Notes: generated from the sequence alone by a model not told the origin. A stretch of DNA of 52,253 bases from Clostridium sp. CS001 (GCF_020443565.1 NZ_JAIZZN010000029.1:1-52253); one strand, 5' to 3'. Counted from the first letter of the stretch, positions 1 through 8,608 are shown. A program made the numbers and translations.

Positions 1-107
1 TGGCATGAAGGTAACACCCCTTCCCATACCGAACAGGTAGGTTAAGCTTCAATGCGCCGATGGTACTGCAGGGGTAGCCTTGTGGGAGAGTAGGTTGTCG
101 CCAGGTA
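1..107 (+). rRNA. rrf: 5S ribosomal RNA, 3' part
   Basis: The window opens inside a 5S rRNA. The stretch with CCATACCGAACAGG near 24-37 and GGGAGAGTAGGTTGTCGCCAGG near 83-104 (given here as two conserved blocks) is typical of the loop B/C and 3' helices of Clostridium 5S. The 5' end lies before the window, and the 3' boundary is approximate. Two tRNA genes follow within 90 nt, which is the usual end of a clostridial rRNA operon. Confidence 0.93.
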
Positions 108-111
108 ATGT

Positions 112-187
<76 letters not shown>

Positions 188-193
188 GTTTAT

Positions 194-268
194 GGCGCTA
201 TAGCCAAGTGGTAAGGTCAAGGTCTGCAAAACCTTTATTCCCCGGTTCAAATCCGGGTGGCGCCTCCA
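194..268 (+). tRNA. tRNA-Cys (GCA)
   Basis: A 75-nt cloverleaf with acceptor stem GGCGCTA/TGGCGCC. The anticodon loop CTGCAAA gives GCA. The discriminator base is U, the expected identity base for Cys, and CCA is encoded at 266-268. It is six nucleotides after tRNA-Phe and immediately before a strong terminator, so it is the last gene of the rRNA/tRNA transcript. Confidence 0.98.
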
Positions 269-303
269 AAACACTTTGTAAATATTACAAAGTGTTTTTT
301 TTA
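269..303 (+). terminator. Intrinsic terminator of the rRNA-tRNA operon
   Basis: A perfect 13-bp inverted repeat (269-281 with 285-297, 3-nt loop) is followed by a T-run to 302. It begins one base after the CCA end of tRNA-Cys. Confidence 0.93.
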
Positions 304-584
304 GTTAACAATAGTCTCTTGTTTATACTTTCTATGAAATATGGGAAAGTAAATATGTATAATAATTCTAAAGGCCTAGTAATATAGAGGAATATCTAGA
401 AATAGTAATGCTGGAGCAGTTAAGATGGTATAACAAAGGCACATGTGCTTATATTGAGAGTAGACATACTATAGTGACCTTAACACAAGTAGATTAATAT
501 ATGAAATGCTAGTATAATCACATATGTTGGTCACAAACTAATTAGGCTCAATATTTTTAATTTACTCGGGGGGTTTATAATTTC
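304..584. other. Noncoding stretch after the rRNA operon
   Basis: AT-rich sequence with no convincing open frame, hairpin or consensus promoter. The promoter of the gene at 585 should lie here, but I could not single out a good -35/-10 pair. Confidence 0.5.
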
Positions 585-1076
585 ATGTATAAAGAAATGG
601 TTGAAAGAAGAAAGGCTCCGGCTATGGTGTTATTGTTTGTTGTGTTAATTACATTTATATGCTTATCGGACATACTACCTAGGATGAATATAGGGATTAT
701 AAGTATAAAAGCTATAGCAAAAATGTTTTTTACTACACTAATGATTGCTCTTTGTTATATTGAGTTTTCAAGATGCAAGGTTAAATATAAATATTCAATT
801 GTAGCAGATCAATTTATTATTCATAAGATAAGAGGTCATGAAGTTACAATATTAGAAGATATTAAATTAAAGAACATAGATTTTATTGGTAAGGTTGAAA
901 ATTATAAGGCAGATATCCATATTAGTGATAGTAAAAAATATAGCTGCTCTACATTTTTCAGTAGTAAATTTTGTTGCATATATAAAGTAGAAGGTAAGTT
1001 TAAAAAGTTTTATTTTGAACCTAGTGAGGGGCTCATAAATAAGATTAGGTTGCTAAAGGGAAATCCTGTTTTGTAA
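585..1076 (+). CDS. Small membrane protein of unknown function, possible PH-like tail
   Basis: I do not recognise this 163-residue protein. It has two hydrophobic segments (about residues 12-32 and 40-60) separated by a short basic loop. A soluble C-terminal half of about 95 residues follows, whose alternating hydrophobic pattern (YSIVADQFIIHKI onward) suggests a small beta-rich fold of the bacterial PH type; that fold is a guess. The start is supported by GGGGGG at 568-573, 11 nt before ATG. It stands alone between the rRNA operon and a convergent gene, and shares the terminator at 1108-1143 with it. Confidence 0.7.
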   Translation: MYKEMVERRKAPAMVLLFVVLITFICLSDILPRMNIGIISIKAIAKMFFTTLMIALCYIEFSRCKVKYKYSIVADQFIIHKIRGHEVTILEDIKLKNIDFIGKVENYKADIHISDSKKYSCSTFFSSKFCCIYKVEGKFKKFYFEPSEGLINKIRLLKGNPVL

Positions 1077-1107
1077 AGGTAAATAAAAGATAATAAACAT
1101 GTAAAAG

Positions 1108-1143
1108 GAAGCATAATTGGATTAAGATTATGCTTCTTTTTTT
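1108..1143 (+). terminator. Terminator between convergent genes
   Basis: A 10-bp perfect stem (1108-1117 with 1127-1136) followed by seven T on the plus strand. On the minus strand only a short T-run (TTTT) follows, so action on the minus-strand amidohydrolase gene is weaker. Confidence 0.88.
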
Positions 1144-1159
1144 ATTCCTAAAGTATATA

Positions 1160-2326
1160 TTAAGATTTAGATCTATATGACCTTAACTCTAGTAAAATTT
1201 CATTTAATAGATCTTGTTTTTCAATAATATCTAGACCTGTTATAGCTAAAGCTTCAGCAGCTATTAGCATGTTGTGTTTGCAAAAATCAGTTTGTGTTTC
1301 TATAGCAAATGAGGGTGAAGGGCAACTTATTAGTTGATTTTCTGTAATAGATATAGAGGGGTATATACAAGGGGTAATATTACTTATAGCGCCTATACCC
1401 AAGCCATATAGAGCATTTTTGCAACAATCAATATTAATAATGCCACATTCTTTTAGATTGTGTGTAAATAGCCTTGATAAATATTTATTGCTGAGTAGCT
1501 CTTCAGAAGGCAATTCAAATAGGCTTACTTCTCCTGAAATACCCATTATCTTAGCGGCTGACGAAACAAAATCCATAATAGTTTTTTCTAACAATTTAGC
1601 TTCAATTAGTTTATTAGAGCTTAAATAAAATGTAACCTCTGATTCAGCAAATAAATCAGGCTTGGAAGAAACATCGTTCATAGAGATAGTTTCAATTGAG
1701 CTAGAATTATTTAAACTCTTTAATAACTGATTTAATGTATTTAGTATAAACAAATAGGCGTCTAAAGATGAAAAGGTACTACTTTCTTTATTATTGCTCT
1801 TATTTATATCTTGGCTATATTTAATTTTAATTGGAATTTTGGCCATTGAGGTGCCGCTTTCTGCATTATTTATATCACAGTGGGGGGCAATAATAACATC
1901 TATATCTTCGAAACACTTTTCTTTTGTTAATGTTAATTCTGACCCATTTGTATACTCACCTGGGCATCCTAGTAGAATTACGCTCCCACCACTTTTAGAT
2001 ATTATTTTTGATAAGCCTAGTGCTGCTGCAGTAGAAATTGCTGCATTCACATTGTTACCAAAGATATGCCCTAGGTCTTCTGTAGATGTATATTTGCATA
2101 TATAACAAATCTTTGGATGGCCATCTCCGTATTGAGCATAAAAAGAGGTTGGAATATTACAATAGTTTTCTTGTACCTGAAAGTCATGAGATTTTAACAT
2201 ATTTACTATGTAAGAACAACCTTTATATTCTTTATAACTCGTCTCTGGATTATTGTAAAGATAGTATGATAAATTGTATATATCTTCTTTTATGCTATTC
2301 ATATAACTTATAATTTCTTGCTTCAT
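1160..2326 (-). CDS. M20-type amidohydrolase-like protein, metal ligands lost (probable pseudoenzyme)
   Basis: A 388-residue protein with the layout of M20 amidohydrolases/aminoacylases (AbgB/IAL type): an N-terminal YNNPETSYKE segment, glycine-rich strands, a lid-domain region in the middle, and a C-terminal helix. Active family members carry GHDxHxA, PAEE and a late His. Here the first motif reads FGNNVNAA (His, Asp and His replaced by Asn), the second reads PGEYTNGSE, and the late HxPxF site reads SCPSPSF. Only the middle APHCD histidine looks intact. Hydrolase activity is therefore unlikely. The start is M at 2326: AGGAG lies 8 nt upstream (2335-2339), whereas an upstream ATG at 2344 has no SD. 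The frame is full length and undamaged, so it is conserved coding sequence rather than a decaying pseudogene. Confidence 0.82.
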   Translation of the reverse strand: MKQEIISYMNSIKEDIYNLSYYLYNNPETSYKEYKGCSYIVNMLKSHDFQVQENYCNIPTSFYAQYGDGHPKICYICKYTSTEDLGHIFGNNVNAAISTAAALGLSKIISKSGGSVILLGCPGEYTNGSELTLTKEKCFEDIDVIIAPHCDINNAESGTSMAKIPIKIKYSQDINKSNNKESSTFSSLDAYLFILNTLNQLLKSLNNSSSIETISMNDVSSKPDLFAESEVTFYLSSNKLIEAKLLEKTIMDFVSSAAKIMGISGEVSLFELPSEELLSNKYLSRLFTHNLKECGIINIDCCKNALYGLGIGAISNITPCIYPSISITENQLISCPSPSFAIETQTDFCKHNMLIAAEALAITGLDIIEKQDLLNEILLELRSYRSKS

Positions 2327-2597
2327 AGACTGTTCTCCTCTCAAGGTTTCGTGCTTATTAACATATTTAGTATAACCAATGATTCATAAATATATTGATA
2401 ATAACAAATAAAATTTTATTTTCAAGGTTCTGAGGTCAAATGTTAATCTTTAATAGCTAGTTATGGCTTAAAATGTAGATAAATATATTTTGAATTATTA
2501 TGTGGACAAAATAAGAAACGGTAATCAGATGAATAATATATATTATAAGAGGCTATACTTTAGGTAGTTTTAAGCTAGTAAGGTTAAGGGGGAAGTT

Positions 2598-2810
2598 ATG
2601 AAAAAAGAAAAATGCATTATATGCAGAAAGCCTCTAAATGATGGTATAATAATAAATGGAAGAGGAATTTGTAAAAATTGCGAAGGACGAATTATAGTAG
2701 CAAAGCCTAATACGGATTTTTATGAATATTATAAGAACTGTATAAGGAAGACTTTGGTGCAGTTTATACCAGGAGGAGTGACTAAAGATTGTCAGGATTA
2801 CCACTTGTAG
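2598..2810 (+). CDS. csfB: Anti-sigma-G factor Gin (CsfB)
   Basis: A 70-residue protein with the Gin zinc-finger layout: CIICRKPLNDGI near the N-terminus and ICKNCEGRIIVAKP about 15 residues later, i.e. two CxxC pairs. In B. subtilis Gin/CsfB binds and inhibits SigG (and SigE late in the mother cell) so that sporulation sigma factors act in order. GGGGGAAG precedes the ATG. The 3' end overlaps the next gene by 22 nt, suggesting translational coupling. Its position upstream of the lysine-decarboxylase-like gene and tmk matches the B. subtilis csfB region. Confidence 0.93.
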   Translation: MKKEKCIICRKPLNDGIIINGRGICKNCEGRIIVAKPNTDFYEYYKNCIRKTLVQFIPGGVTKDCQDYHL

Positions 2811-4228
2811 ATGGAGTGCTTAAATATATAAAAGAATACAATGTTTCCTTTTGTATGCCAGGGCATAAAGGTGGGCTTGGTTTTTTAGAAACATTGAAAG
2901 GCAAGGAGCTTTATGAAAACCTTATAAGAGCAGATATTACAGAGGTAGATGGAGTAGATAATCTTCATCATGCAGATGGAATAATAAAAGAATCTCAACA
3001 GTTGTTGAGTGAATACTATGGAAGTATTAAATCATACTTTTTGGTCAACGGTAGTACTAGTGGAAATCTAGCTATGATTTTTTCGGCATTTAATGAGGGT
3101 GATAAAGTTATTGTAGAGAGAAATTGTCATCGCTCAATATTTAATGCTATCGTTATGAGGAAGTTGAAACCAGTATATATAAAAAATAAAATTCATTCTA
3201 AATATGATGCTCCTCTTCCCTTGGATAAGGAGCATTTTTCATATTTAATTAATGAGAATAAGGATGCTAAGGGGATAATTGTTACGTACCCTAACTATTA
3301 TGGTATATGCCTCGACTTACCATATGTGATTAGCATAGCTAAGCAACATGGAATGAAGGTATTAGTTGATGCTGCCCATGGTGCTCATTTTGGAGCATCT
3401 AAATTGTTACCTGAAAATCCAGTAAAGATGGGCGCTGATATGGTAGTTATGAGTGCCCATAAAACCTTACCTAGTTTAACACAAACAGCTTTTTTGCATA
3501 TAGGCGAGGGCGTTAATATTAGTAAGATTGATTTTTATGTAAGTGCATTTCTAAGTACAAGTCCATCATATATGCTTTTATGTTCTATGGATTATGCAAG
3601 ATTTTATATTCAGGAATATGGTAGCGAGCACTATGATAAACTAATTAAGACATGTCAGATTAACAAGGAAAGGATTAATAGTTTAGGAAAATTTTATATT
3701 TTAGGCGAAGAAGATTTAAGTGACATGTCAATAAGTTATGATAATAGATACAGCATAGATCTAACTAGATATATATTAAATGTGCCTAAAGGATATAGCG
3801 GACATAAGCTATTAGACTACTTAAGGAAAAATAACATTCAAGCTGAGATGAGTGATAGTAGGAATGTAATTTTAATTTTTTCTACATTTAATAAGGAACA
3901 GGATTTTAATAAGCTATATATAGCTTTGAAAGACTGTGATATGAACATTTTAAAGCAGGAATATATAGACTTAATGGATTATGATATGCCAATGTCCGTG
4001 ATGCATCCATATGAAGTAATGGATAAGGAAAAGATCATGATAGAATTAAAACATTCCAAGGGAAAGATAAGTGCAGTGGCAATAGTTCCATACCCCCCTG
4101 GAATACCTATTGTAATGCCTGGAGAAAAACTATGCGAGAAAAGTATAGCTGTGATACAATATTATATACAAGCTAATGTAACAGTGCTTGGGATTAATGA
4201 TGGAAAAGTGGCAACAGTAGAAAAATAG
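2789..4228 (+). CDS. Orn/Lys/Arg decarboxylase-family PLP enzyme (YaaO-like)
   Basis: A 479-residue fold-type I PLP enzyme of the group III decarboxylases. Visible family blocks are FCMPGHKGG near the start, VNGSTSGNLAM (phosphate binding), LVDAAHGAHFG (Asp for the pyridine N, His) and MSAHKTLPSLTQ, whose Lys should form the Schiff base. The C-terminal part has PYPPGIPIVMPGE, also conserved in the family. It would decarboxylate a basic amino acid to a polyamine precursor; the substrate cannot be read from sequence. The start is TTG at 2789 with AGGAGG at 2771-2776, inside the csfB 3' end. It corresponds to yaaO of the B. subtilis tmk region. Confidence 0.9.
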   Translation: MSGLPLVDGVLKYIKEYNVSFCMPGHKGGLGFLETLKGKELYENLIRADITEVDGVDNLHHADGIIKESQQLLSEYYGSIKSYFLVNGSTSGNLAMIFSAFNEGDKVIVERNCHRSIFNAIVMRKLKPVYIKNKIHSKYDAPLPLDKEHFSYLINENKDAKGIIVTYPNYYGICLDLPYVISIAKQHGMKVLVDAAHGAHFGASKLLPENPVKMGADMVVMSAHKTLPSLTQTAFLHIGEGVNISKIDFYVSAFLSTSPSYMLLCSMDYARFYIQEYGSEHYDKLIKTCQINKERINSLGKFYILGEEDLSDMSISYDNRYSIDLTRYILNVPKGYSGHKLLDYLRKNNIQAEMSDSRNVILIFSTFNKEQDFNKLYIALKDCDMNILKQEYIDLMDYDMPMSVMHPYEVMDKEKIMIELKHSKGKISAVAIVPYPPGIPIVMPGEKLCEKSIAVIQYYIQANVTVLGINDGKVATVEK

Positions 4229-4287
4229 TATTATATATATTATAATTATTTAATATTAATATATATACATATTGCTGGGAGGATTGC

Positions 4288-4908
4288 ATGAAAAGAGGGC
4301 GACTAATAGCATTAGAAGGGCCAGATGGGTCAGGGAAAACTACTCAGATAGAATTATTAGAAAAATACCTAAAAGAATTAGGATATGAAGTAATAAGAAC
4401 ACGTGAACCTGGGGGTACGGGAGTTAGTGAAAAAATAAGAGAGATAATATTAGATAATGACAATTCTAATATGAATTATATGTGTGAAGCACTACTTTAT
4501 GCAGCTTCCCGTGCACAATTAGTTAGTGAGGTTATAAAACCAGCATTAACAGAAGGTAAAATGGTTATATGTGATCGTTTTGTTTATTCTTCAATGGTAT
4601 ATCAAGGAATTGGTAGAGGTCTAGGAGTGGAACGAATAAAGAGTATTAATGAAGCTGCCTTAGATGGGTTAGAAGCAGATCTAACATTCATGATCACAAT
4701 ACCTTATGAGGAAGGGTTAAAGCGAAAAAAAATGCAAAAGACTTTGGATCGGTTAGAGAATGGTGGAAATGAATTTCATAAAAAAGTTTTTGAAGGTTAT
4801 TTAGACATTAGTAGGAAGTGTGATAAAATAGAAGTGATAGATGGTAATAGAAATGTTGAGGCAATACATGAAGATATAATAAATGTTATAAAAAAAATAA
4901 AATTATGA
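4288..4908 (+). CDS. tmk: Thymidylate kinase
   Basis: A 206-residue dTMP kinase that makes dTDP in dTTP synthesis. The P-loop GPDGSGKTTQ is at residues 11-20, TREPGG follows at about 38-43, and the DRFVYSSMVYQG block carries the family DRY-like substrate motif. The LID region (KRKKMQKTLDRLE) is present. GGGAGG precedes the ATG. It is followed after 13 nt by darA, and the tmk-darA-holB-ricT order is that of B. subtilis. Confidence 0.97.
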   Translation: MKRGRLIALEGPDGSGKTTQIELLEKYLKELGYEVIRTREPGGTGVSEKIREIILDNDNSNMNYMCEALLYAASRAQLVSEVIKPALTEGKMVICDRFVYSSMVYQGIGRGLGVERIKSINEAALDGLEADLTFMITIPYEEGLKRKKMQKTLDRLENGGNEFHKKVFEGYLDISRKCDKIEVIDGNRNVEAIHEDIINVIKKIKL

Positions 4909-4921
4909 AGGATGGGATTAT

Positions 4922-5251
4922 ATGAAATTAGTTATTGCAATTGTACAAGATGATGATACAAATGATTTAATTGAGGTAATAACGGACAAGGGCTTTAGGG
5001 TTACAAAGCTAGCTACTACAGGTGGATTTTTAAAAGCAGGAAATACAACATTATTAATCGGTGTAGAAAAGATAAAAGTGGATGAAGTTTTAGCAATTAT
5101 TGAAGATGTATGCAAGACAAGAAAGCAAATAATAACATCACCTGCATCAGTAGCAGGATCCACAGGCGTATTCATGCCATTTCCTATTGAAGTAAATGTA
5201 GGTGGAGCAAACGTATTTGTAGTTGATGTAGACAAGTTTATAAGGGTATAA
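4922..5251 (+). CDS. darA: PII-like cyclic di-AMP receptor DarA (YaaQ/PstA)
   Basis: A 109-residue PII-like protein. MKLVIAIVQDDD at the N-terminus and the TKLATTGGFLKAGNTTLL block (the nucleotide-binding loop of DarA/PstA) are diagnostic, and PFPIEVNVGGANVFVV forms the C-terminal strands. The family forms trimers that bind c-di-AMP; the downstream partner is not known. It lies 13 nt after tmk. A perfect hairpin separates it from holB; B. subtilis has yaaR at this point, and no yaaR is present here. Confidence 0.95.
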   Translation: MKLVIAIVQDDDTNDLIEVITDKGFRVTKLATTGGFLKAGNTTLLIGVEKIKVDEVLAIIEDVCKTRKQIITSPASVAGSTGVFMPFPIEVNVGGANVFVVDVDKFIRV

Positions 5252-5257
5252 CTAGTT

Positions 5258-5287
5258 AGAAGCAAGTATAACTTTATACTTGCTTCT
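5258..5287 (+). promoter_or_regulatory. Long perfect hairpin between darA and holB
   Basis: A 14-bp inverted repeat (5258-5271 with 5274-5287, only two bases between the arms) starts 6 nt after the darA stop and ends about 6 nt before the holB SD (GGAGG). No T-run follows, so it is not an ordinary terminator. It may act in mRNA processing or stability or modulate holB translation. Confidence 0.6.
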
Positions 5288-5304
5288 ATGTATGGAGGAC
5301 TAAA

Positions 5305-6249
5305 ATGAGCTTTGAGAGTATAGTAGGTCATAGCAGCATAAAGAATCAAATAAATAAATCTATAAAATCAAATAAGCTATCGCATGCTCATCTTTTAGTT
5401 GGAGAGGATGGCATAGGGAAAAGTATATTAGCCAGAAATATAGGGTTTAAGATCTTAGGGAAAGATCAAGATAAACAATATGTTGATTTGTTAGAGTGGC
5501 GCGTAGAAAAAAACAAAAGTACAATTGGTGTTAATTCTATAAGAACCTTAATTGAAGAAATAAATAAAAAGCCTTATGAAGGAGATAAGAAAGTTATAAT
5601 TATTTACGACGCTCATAAAATGACGGCGCAAGCTCAGAATGCTTTCTTAAAAACAATTGAAGAACCACCTAAGAATGTTACTATATTTTTATTATGTGAG
5701 AATCTTGAGGCTATATTGGATACAATAAAGTCAAGATGCCAAATACATAAACTAAGGAACTTAAATATTGATGAAATGAAAACATATTTAAAGATAAACT
5801 ATTCCGAATTACCTGAAGATGAATTAAGAGTTATCATAGCTTTTAGCGATGGAATACCAGGAAAAGCAGATAGATTTATTGGAGATAGTAATTTTAAGGA
5901 TATTAGAAGTATTACCTTGGAAATATTACTAAGCCTTGACAAGGTAGGCACTGAGGAATTAATTAGATATGAAAAGAAGCTATCCAATCAAAAGGAAAAC
6001 TTCGAAGAAATATTAACTGCATTTCTTTCGTATATTAGGGATACTATAATATATAAGGAAATTGAAGATGAAAATTTAATTATTAATATAGATAAATTGT
6101 TAAATATAAAAGAATTAGCTAATATATTCTCATTTAACAAATTAAATGGTATTATAAATATAATAAATGATACTAGAGAAAACTTAGATAGAAATGTTAA
6201 CCCAGGGTTGACATTTGAAGTAATGTTATTTAAAATGCAGGAGGTTTAA
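5305..6249 (+). CDS. holB: DNA polymerase III delta' subunit
   Basis: A 314-residue clamp-loader AAA+ protein. The N-terminus FESIVGHSSIKNQI, the P-loop-like GEDGIGKS, the TAQAQNAFLKTIEEPP block and the SRC sensor motif (IKSRCQ) identify it as the HolB/DnaX family. It is shorter than DnaX and sits in the conserved tmk-holB context, so delta' fits. The cysteine zinc module that usually follows the P-loop is absent (only NIGFKILGKDQDKQY is there), as seen in some clostridial HolB. GGAGG precedes the ATG. The stop is followed one base later by the ricT start. Confidence 0.94.
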   Translation: MSFESIVGHSSIKNQINKSIKSNKLSHAHLLVGEDGIGKSILARNIGFKILGKDQDKQYVDLLEWRVEKNKSTIGVNSIRTLIEEINKKPYEGDKKVIIIYDAHKMTAQAQNAFLKTIEEPPKNVTIFLLCENLEAILDTIKSRCQIHKLRNLNIDEMKTYLKINYSELPEDELRVIIAFSDGIPGKADRFIGDSNFKDIRSITLEILLSLDKVGTEELIRYEKKLSNQKENFEEILTAFLSYIRDTIIYKEIEDENLIINIDKLLNIKELANIFSFNKLNGIINIINDTRENLDRNVNPGLTFEVMLFKMQEV

Positions 6250-6250
6250 C

Positions 6251-7162
6251 ATGGTTACAGTAATAGGAGTGCGATTTAAAAAAGCTGGTAAAATATATTA
6301 TTTTAGTCCAAATGATATAGATATTCAAAAGGGCAATAAGGTTATAGTTGAAACAGTAAGAGGAATAGAATTTGGAGAGTGTGTTATTGGAATAAAGGAA
6401 ATAGAAGAAGATGACATAGTATCTCCTCTTAAGTGTGTTATCAGAAAGGCCACAGATGTAGATGCAGAAAAGGATGAGGAAAACAAAAGAAAAGAAAAGG
6501 AAGCTTATGAAGTATGCGTAGATAAGATACATAAACATGACCTTGATATGAAACTAATAGATGTGGAATATACCTTTGATAATAATAAAGTTATATTTTA
6601 CTTTACAGCAGATGGAAGGGTTGACTTCCGTGAACTAGTAAAGGACTTAGCGGCAGTATTTAGAACTAGAATAGAACTTAGGCAGATAGGTGTTAGGGAT
6701 GAAGCAAAAATGATAGGTGGTCTTGGACCATGTGGTAGACCTATGTGTTGTTCGACTTTTTTAGGAGAGTTTGCACCAGTGTCTATAAAGATGGCTAAAG
6801 AGCAAAACTTATCACTAAACCCTACAAAGATTTCAGGCATTTGCGGAAGACTTATGTGCTGTTTAAATTATGAGCAGGATACTTATGAGAAAATAAGAAA
6901 AACTTTACCGACGGTAGGGTCTATAGTGGAAACCCCTTATGGCAGAGCAGAAGTTATTGGGAATAGTGTTGTAAAAGAAGCTGTAAAAATCAAGATGAAG
7001 CTTAATGGTAGCGATGAGGAAATAGTAGAGGTTAAAATTGAAGATTTAACATTAATTTCTGGAAGTTATGAAGATGCTGCAATTGTAGAGGATATCAGGT
7101 TAGAGCTTGCTGGAAATGAGGAAGATTCATATATAATAAAAGAATTATTTAAAGATAACTAG
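6251..7162 (+). CDS. ricT: PSP1-domain protein RicT (YaaT)
   Basis: A 303-residue PSP1-domain protein. The Cys-rich core reads GPCGRPMCC, then about 30 residues later GICGRLMCC. In B. subtilis RicT these cysteines, together with RicA/RicF, hold 4Fe-4S clusters. The Ric complex stimulates RNase Y-dependent mRNA maturation and, through that, sporulation and biofilm control. The N-terminal IGVRFKKAGKIYYF is typical. The ATG is 1 nt after the holB stop, so translation is probably coupled. Confidence 0.95.
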   Translation: MVTVIGVRFKKAGKIYYFSPNDIDIQKGNKVIVETVRGIEFGECVIGIKEIEEDDIVSPLKCVIRKATDVDAEKDEENKRKEKEAYEVCVDKIHKHDLDMKLIDVEYTFDNNKVIFYFTADGRVDFRELVKDLAAVFRTRIELRQIGVRDEAKMIGGLGPCGRPMCCSTFLGEFAPVSIKMAKEQNLSLNPTKISGICGRLMCCLNYEQDTYEKIRKTLPTVGSIVETPYGRAEVIGNSVVKEAVKIKMKLNGSDEEIVEVKIEDLTLISGSYEDAAIVEDIRLELAGNEEDSYIIKELFKDN

Positions 7163-7172
7163 GGGGATAAAA

Positions 7173-7376
7173 ATGAGGTCGGTTATAAAAGTATGCAATA
7201 TGAGTACTTCAAAGGATATTAGCAATATTAATTTAGCAGTATCAAGTAATCAAGGAGTAGTTGCTTGTAAAATAACTAGTGAAAGCAAAGAAATAGAAGT
7301 AATATACGATGATTATTTTGTTTCATTAGATGATTTAATTGAATCAATTGAAGATGTCGGGTATACAGTTATATAA
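7173..7376 (+). CDS. HMA-like ferredoxin-fold small protein lacking the metal CxxC
   Basis: A 67-residue protein with the pattern of a heavy-metal-associated domain: strand VIKVCNMSTS, helix SNINLAVSSNQG, strand VVACKI, strand IEVIYDDYFVS, helix LDDLIESIEDVGY, strand TVI. In HMA domains the first loop is GMxCxxC; here it is NMSTSKDIS, with one Cys before and none at the metal positions. Copper binding is therefore unlikely. GGGGG precedes the ATG, 10 nt after ricT, and it is the last gene of the tmk-ricT run before a strong terminator. Confidence 0.8.
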   Translation: MRSVIKVCNMSTSKDISNINLAVSSNQGVVACKITSESKEIEVIYDDYFVSLDDLIESIEDVGYTVI

Positions 7377-7409
7377 AAAAATCAGAGAAAATTTTCTCTG
7401 ATTTTTTTG
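7376..7409 (+). terminator. Terminator of the csfB/tmk-ricT run
   Basis: A perfect stem built on ATCAGAGAAA/TTTCTCTGAT with almost no loop, flanked by A-run and seven T. It begins at the stop codon of the preceding gene. Confidence 0.92.
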
Positions 7410-7504
7410 TACATTTTTTCTATACAAAAGGGAAATGCCTGAGCATTTATTTGAATAAACTTTTTTTTATTGGAGATAATAATTTTAAAAGGGAGGCGGA
7501 AAGC

Positions 7505-7762
7505 ATGAAAAAGATAGCAATACAAAAGGGATTGACTCCAATCAAAGATTATTTATCCCAAGAAGGCTACACTGTAAAGGAATTTAGTAATAGAAAAAAG
7601 AATGCTGGAAACTTTTTAAACAAGTATGATTCAGTTGTTGTTACAGGTGAAAATCAAAATATTATGGGAGTAGAGAATACTATATCCAGCACAACTATTA
7701 TTGATGCAACCGGAATGACAGGTGAGGAAGTAAAGAATCAAATAGAAAGAGCATCAAAATAA
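7505..7762 (+). CDS. UPF0180 family protein (YkuS-like)
   Basis: An 85-residue protein that reads like UPF0180/YkuS: KGLTPIKDYLSQEGYTV, then the NKYDSVVVTGENQNIMG block with GVENT, and TTIIDATGMTGEEV near the end. The function is unknown in the family. The start is ATG at 7505, preceded by GGGAGGCGG. A TTG further upstream (7451) extends the frame into an AT-rich leader without SD and is not used here. It is monocistronic, with terminators on both sides. Confidence 0.88.
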   Translation: MKKIAIQKGLTPIKDYLSQEGYTVKEFSNRKKNAGNFLNKYDSVVVTGENQNIMGVENTISSTTIIDATGMTGEEVKNQIERASK

Positions 7763-7782
7763 TAAAAAATTAATATATAGAG

Positions 7783-7822
7783 GCTGTTAACTTATTTTTA
7801 TAGGTTAGCAGCTTATTTTTTT
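7783..7822 (+). terminator. Terminator after the UPF0180 gene
   Basis: A 9-bp stem GCTGTTAAC/GTTAGCAGC (one G-U pair, 12-nt loop) followed by TTATTTTTTT. Confidence 0.78.
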
Positions 7823-7966
7823 AGATACATGTTTAATATAGCAAGCAAAAAAGTGGAATTATTAGTTAAGATAAAAATAATTTTATTAACATGTATGAGA
7901 TTTTTTAATTGTGTCAATAATTCAAATGTAAAACATTGACTAATAAATATGAAAGGGGTTTTAAAT

Positions 7967-8608
7967 ATGAGAATGAAAAAGGGAATAATCACAATATCCA
8001 CCATTGCAGTGGTTATCTTAGGAGTATTTTTTGCAGTAAGGTTTATAGGAAAGGACGAAAGCGTTACCAATACAGAATTGCCAAAAGAGAATATAGTGCA
8101 AAGCGATAAGTCATTGCCTAAAGATAATAGTACGGCAATAACAAATGAAAATGAAGAAGATATCATAAGTACTAATGAGATACAAGAGGAAAGTGCTAAC
8201 GATATGGATGCTATTTATATGAATGACAAAACTACTGTTGGAATATATACTGTTAAAAAAGATGATACAGTGTTTAGTATTGTAAAAACATATATGCCTA
8301 GTCATGATAAAAGTAAAGTTCTTGAATTTATTAAGAGTAGAAATGGTATAGATGCAGCTTATAATATTAAAGTGGGTCAGAAAATAGTAATTCCTTATGA
8401 AAAAGAGATTGAAATATCAAAGGCTGTGGCTTCTGATACAAATACAATTGAATACAAAATTAAAAAACAAGATACATTAACATCAATTGCTAGAAATAAT
8501 ATGAAATCTTACGATATAAAAGAAGCAATAGATAAGTTAAAGAAAGAAAATAAAATTACAGATGAAAATGCAATAAAAGAAGGAACACTTATTTACATTC
8601 CAAAATAA
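7967..8608 (+). CDS. Membrane-anchored protein with two LysM domains
   Basis: A 213-residue protein with a single N-terminal membrane anchor (IITISTIAVVILGVFFAV), an acidic, low-complexity linker of about 60 residues, and two LysM-like repeats at the C-terminus. The first starts IYTVKKDDTVFSIV and ends VGQKIVIPY; the second starts EYKIKKQDTLTSIA and ends EGTLIYIPK. LysM binds peptidoglycan, so it probably sits in the membrane and contacts the wall; no catalytic domain is visible. The start at 7967 is favoured by AAGGGG about 9 nt upstream; an ATG at 7949 lies upstream of that SD. Confidence 0.85.
   Translation: MRMKKGIITISTIAVVILGVFFAVRFIGKDESVTNTELPKENIVQSDKSLPKDNSTAITNENEEDIISTNEIQEESANDMDAIYMNDKTTVGIYTVKKDDTVFSIVKTYMPSHDKSKVLEFIKSRNGIDAAYNIKVGQKIVIPYEKEIEISKAVASDTNTIEYKIKKQDTLTSIARNNMKSYDIKEAIDKLKKENKITDENAIKEGTLIYIPK

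Noticed and set aside
5258-5287. darA-holB hairpin as an intrinsic terminator
   Set aside because: No T-run follows and holB SD is directly downstream.
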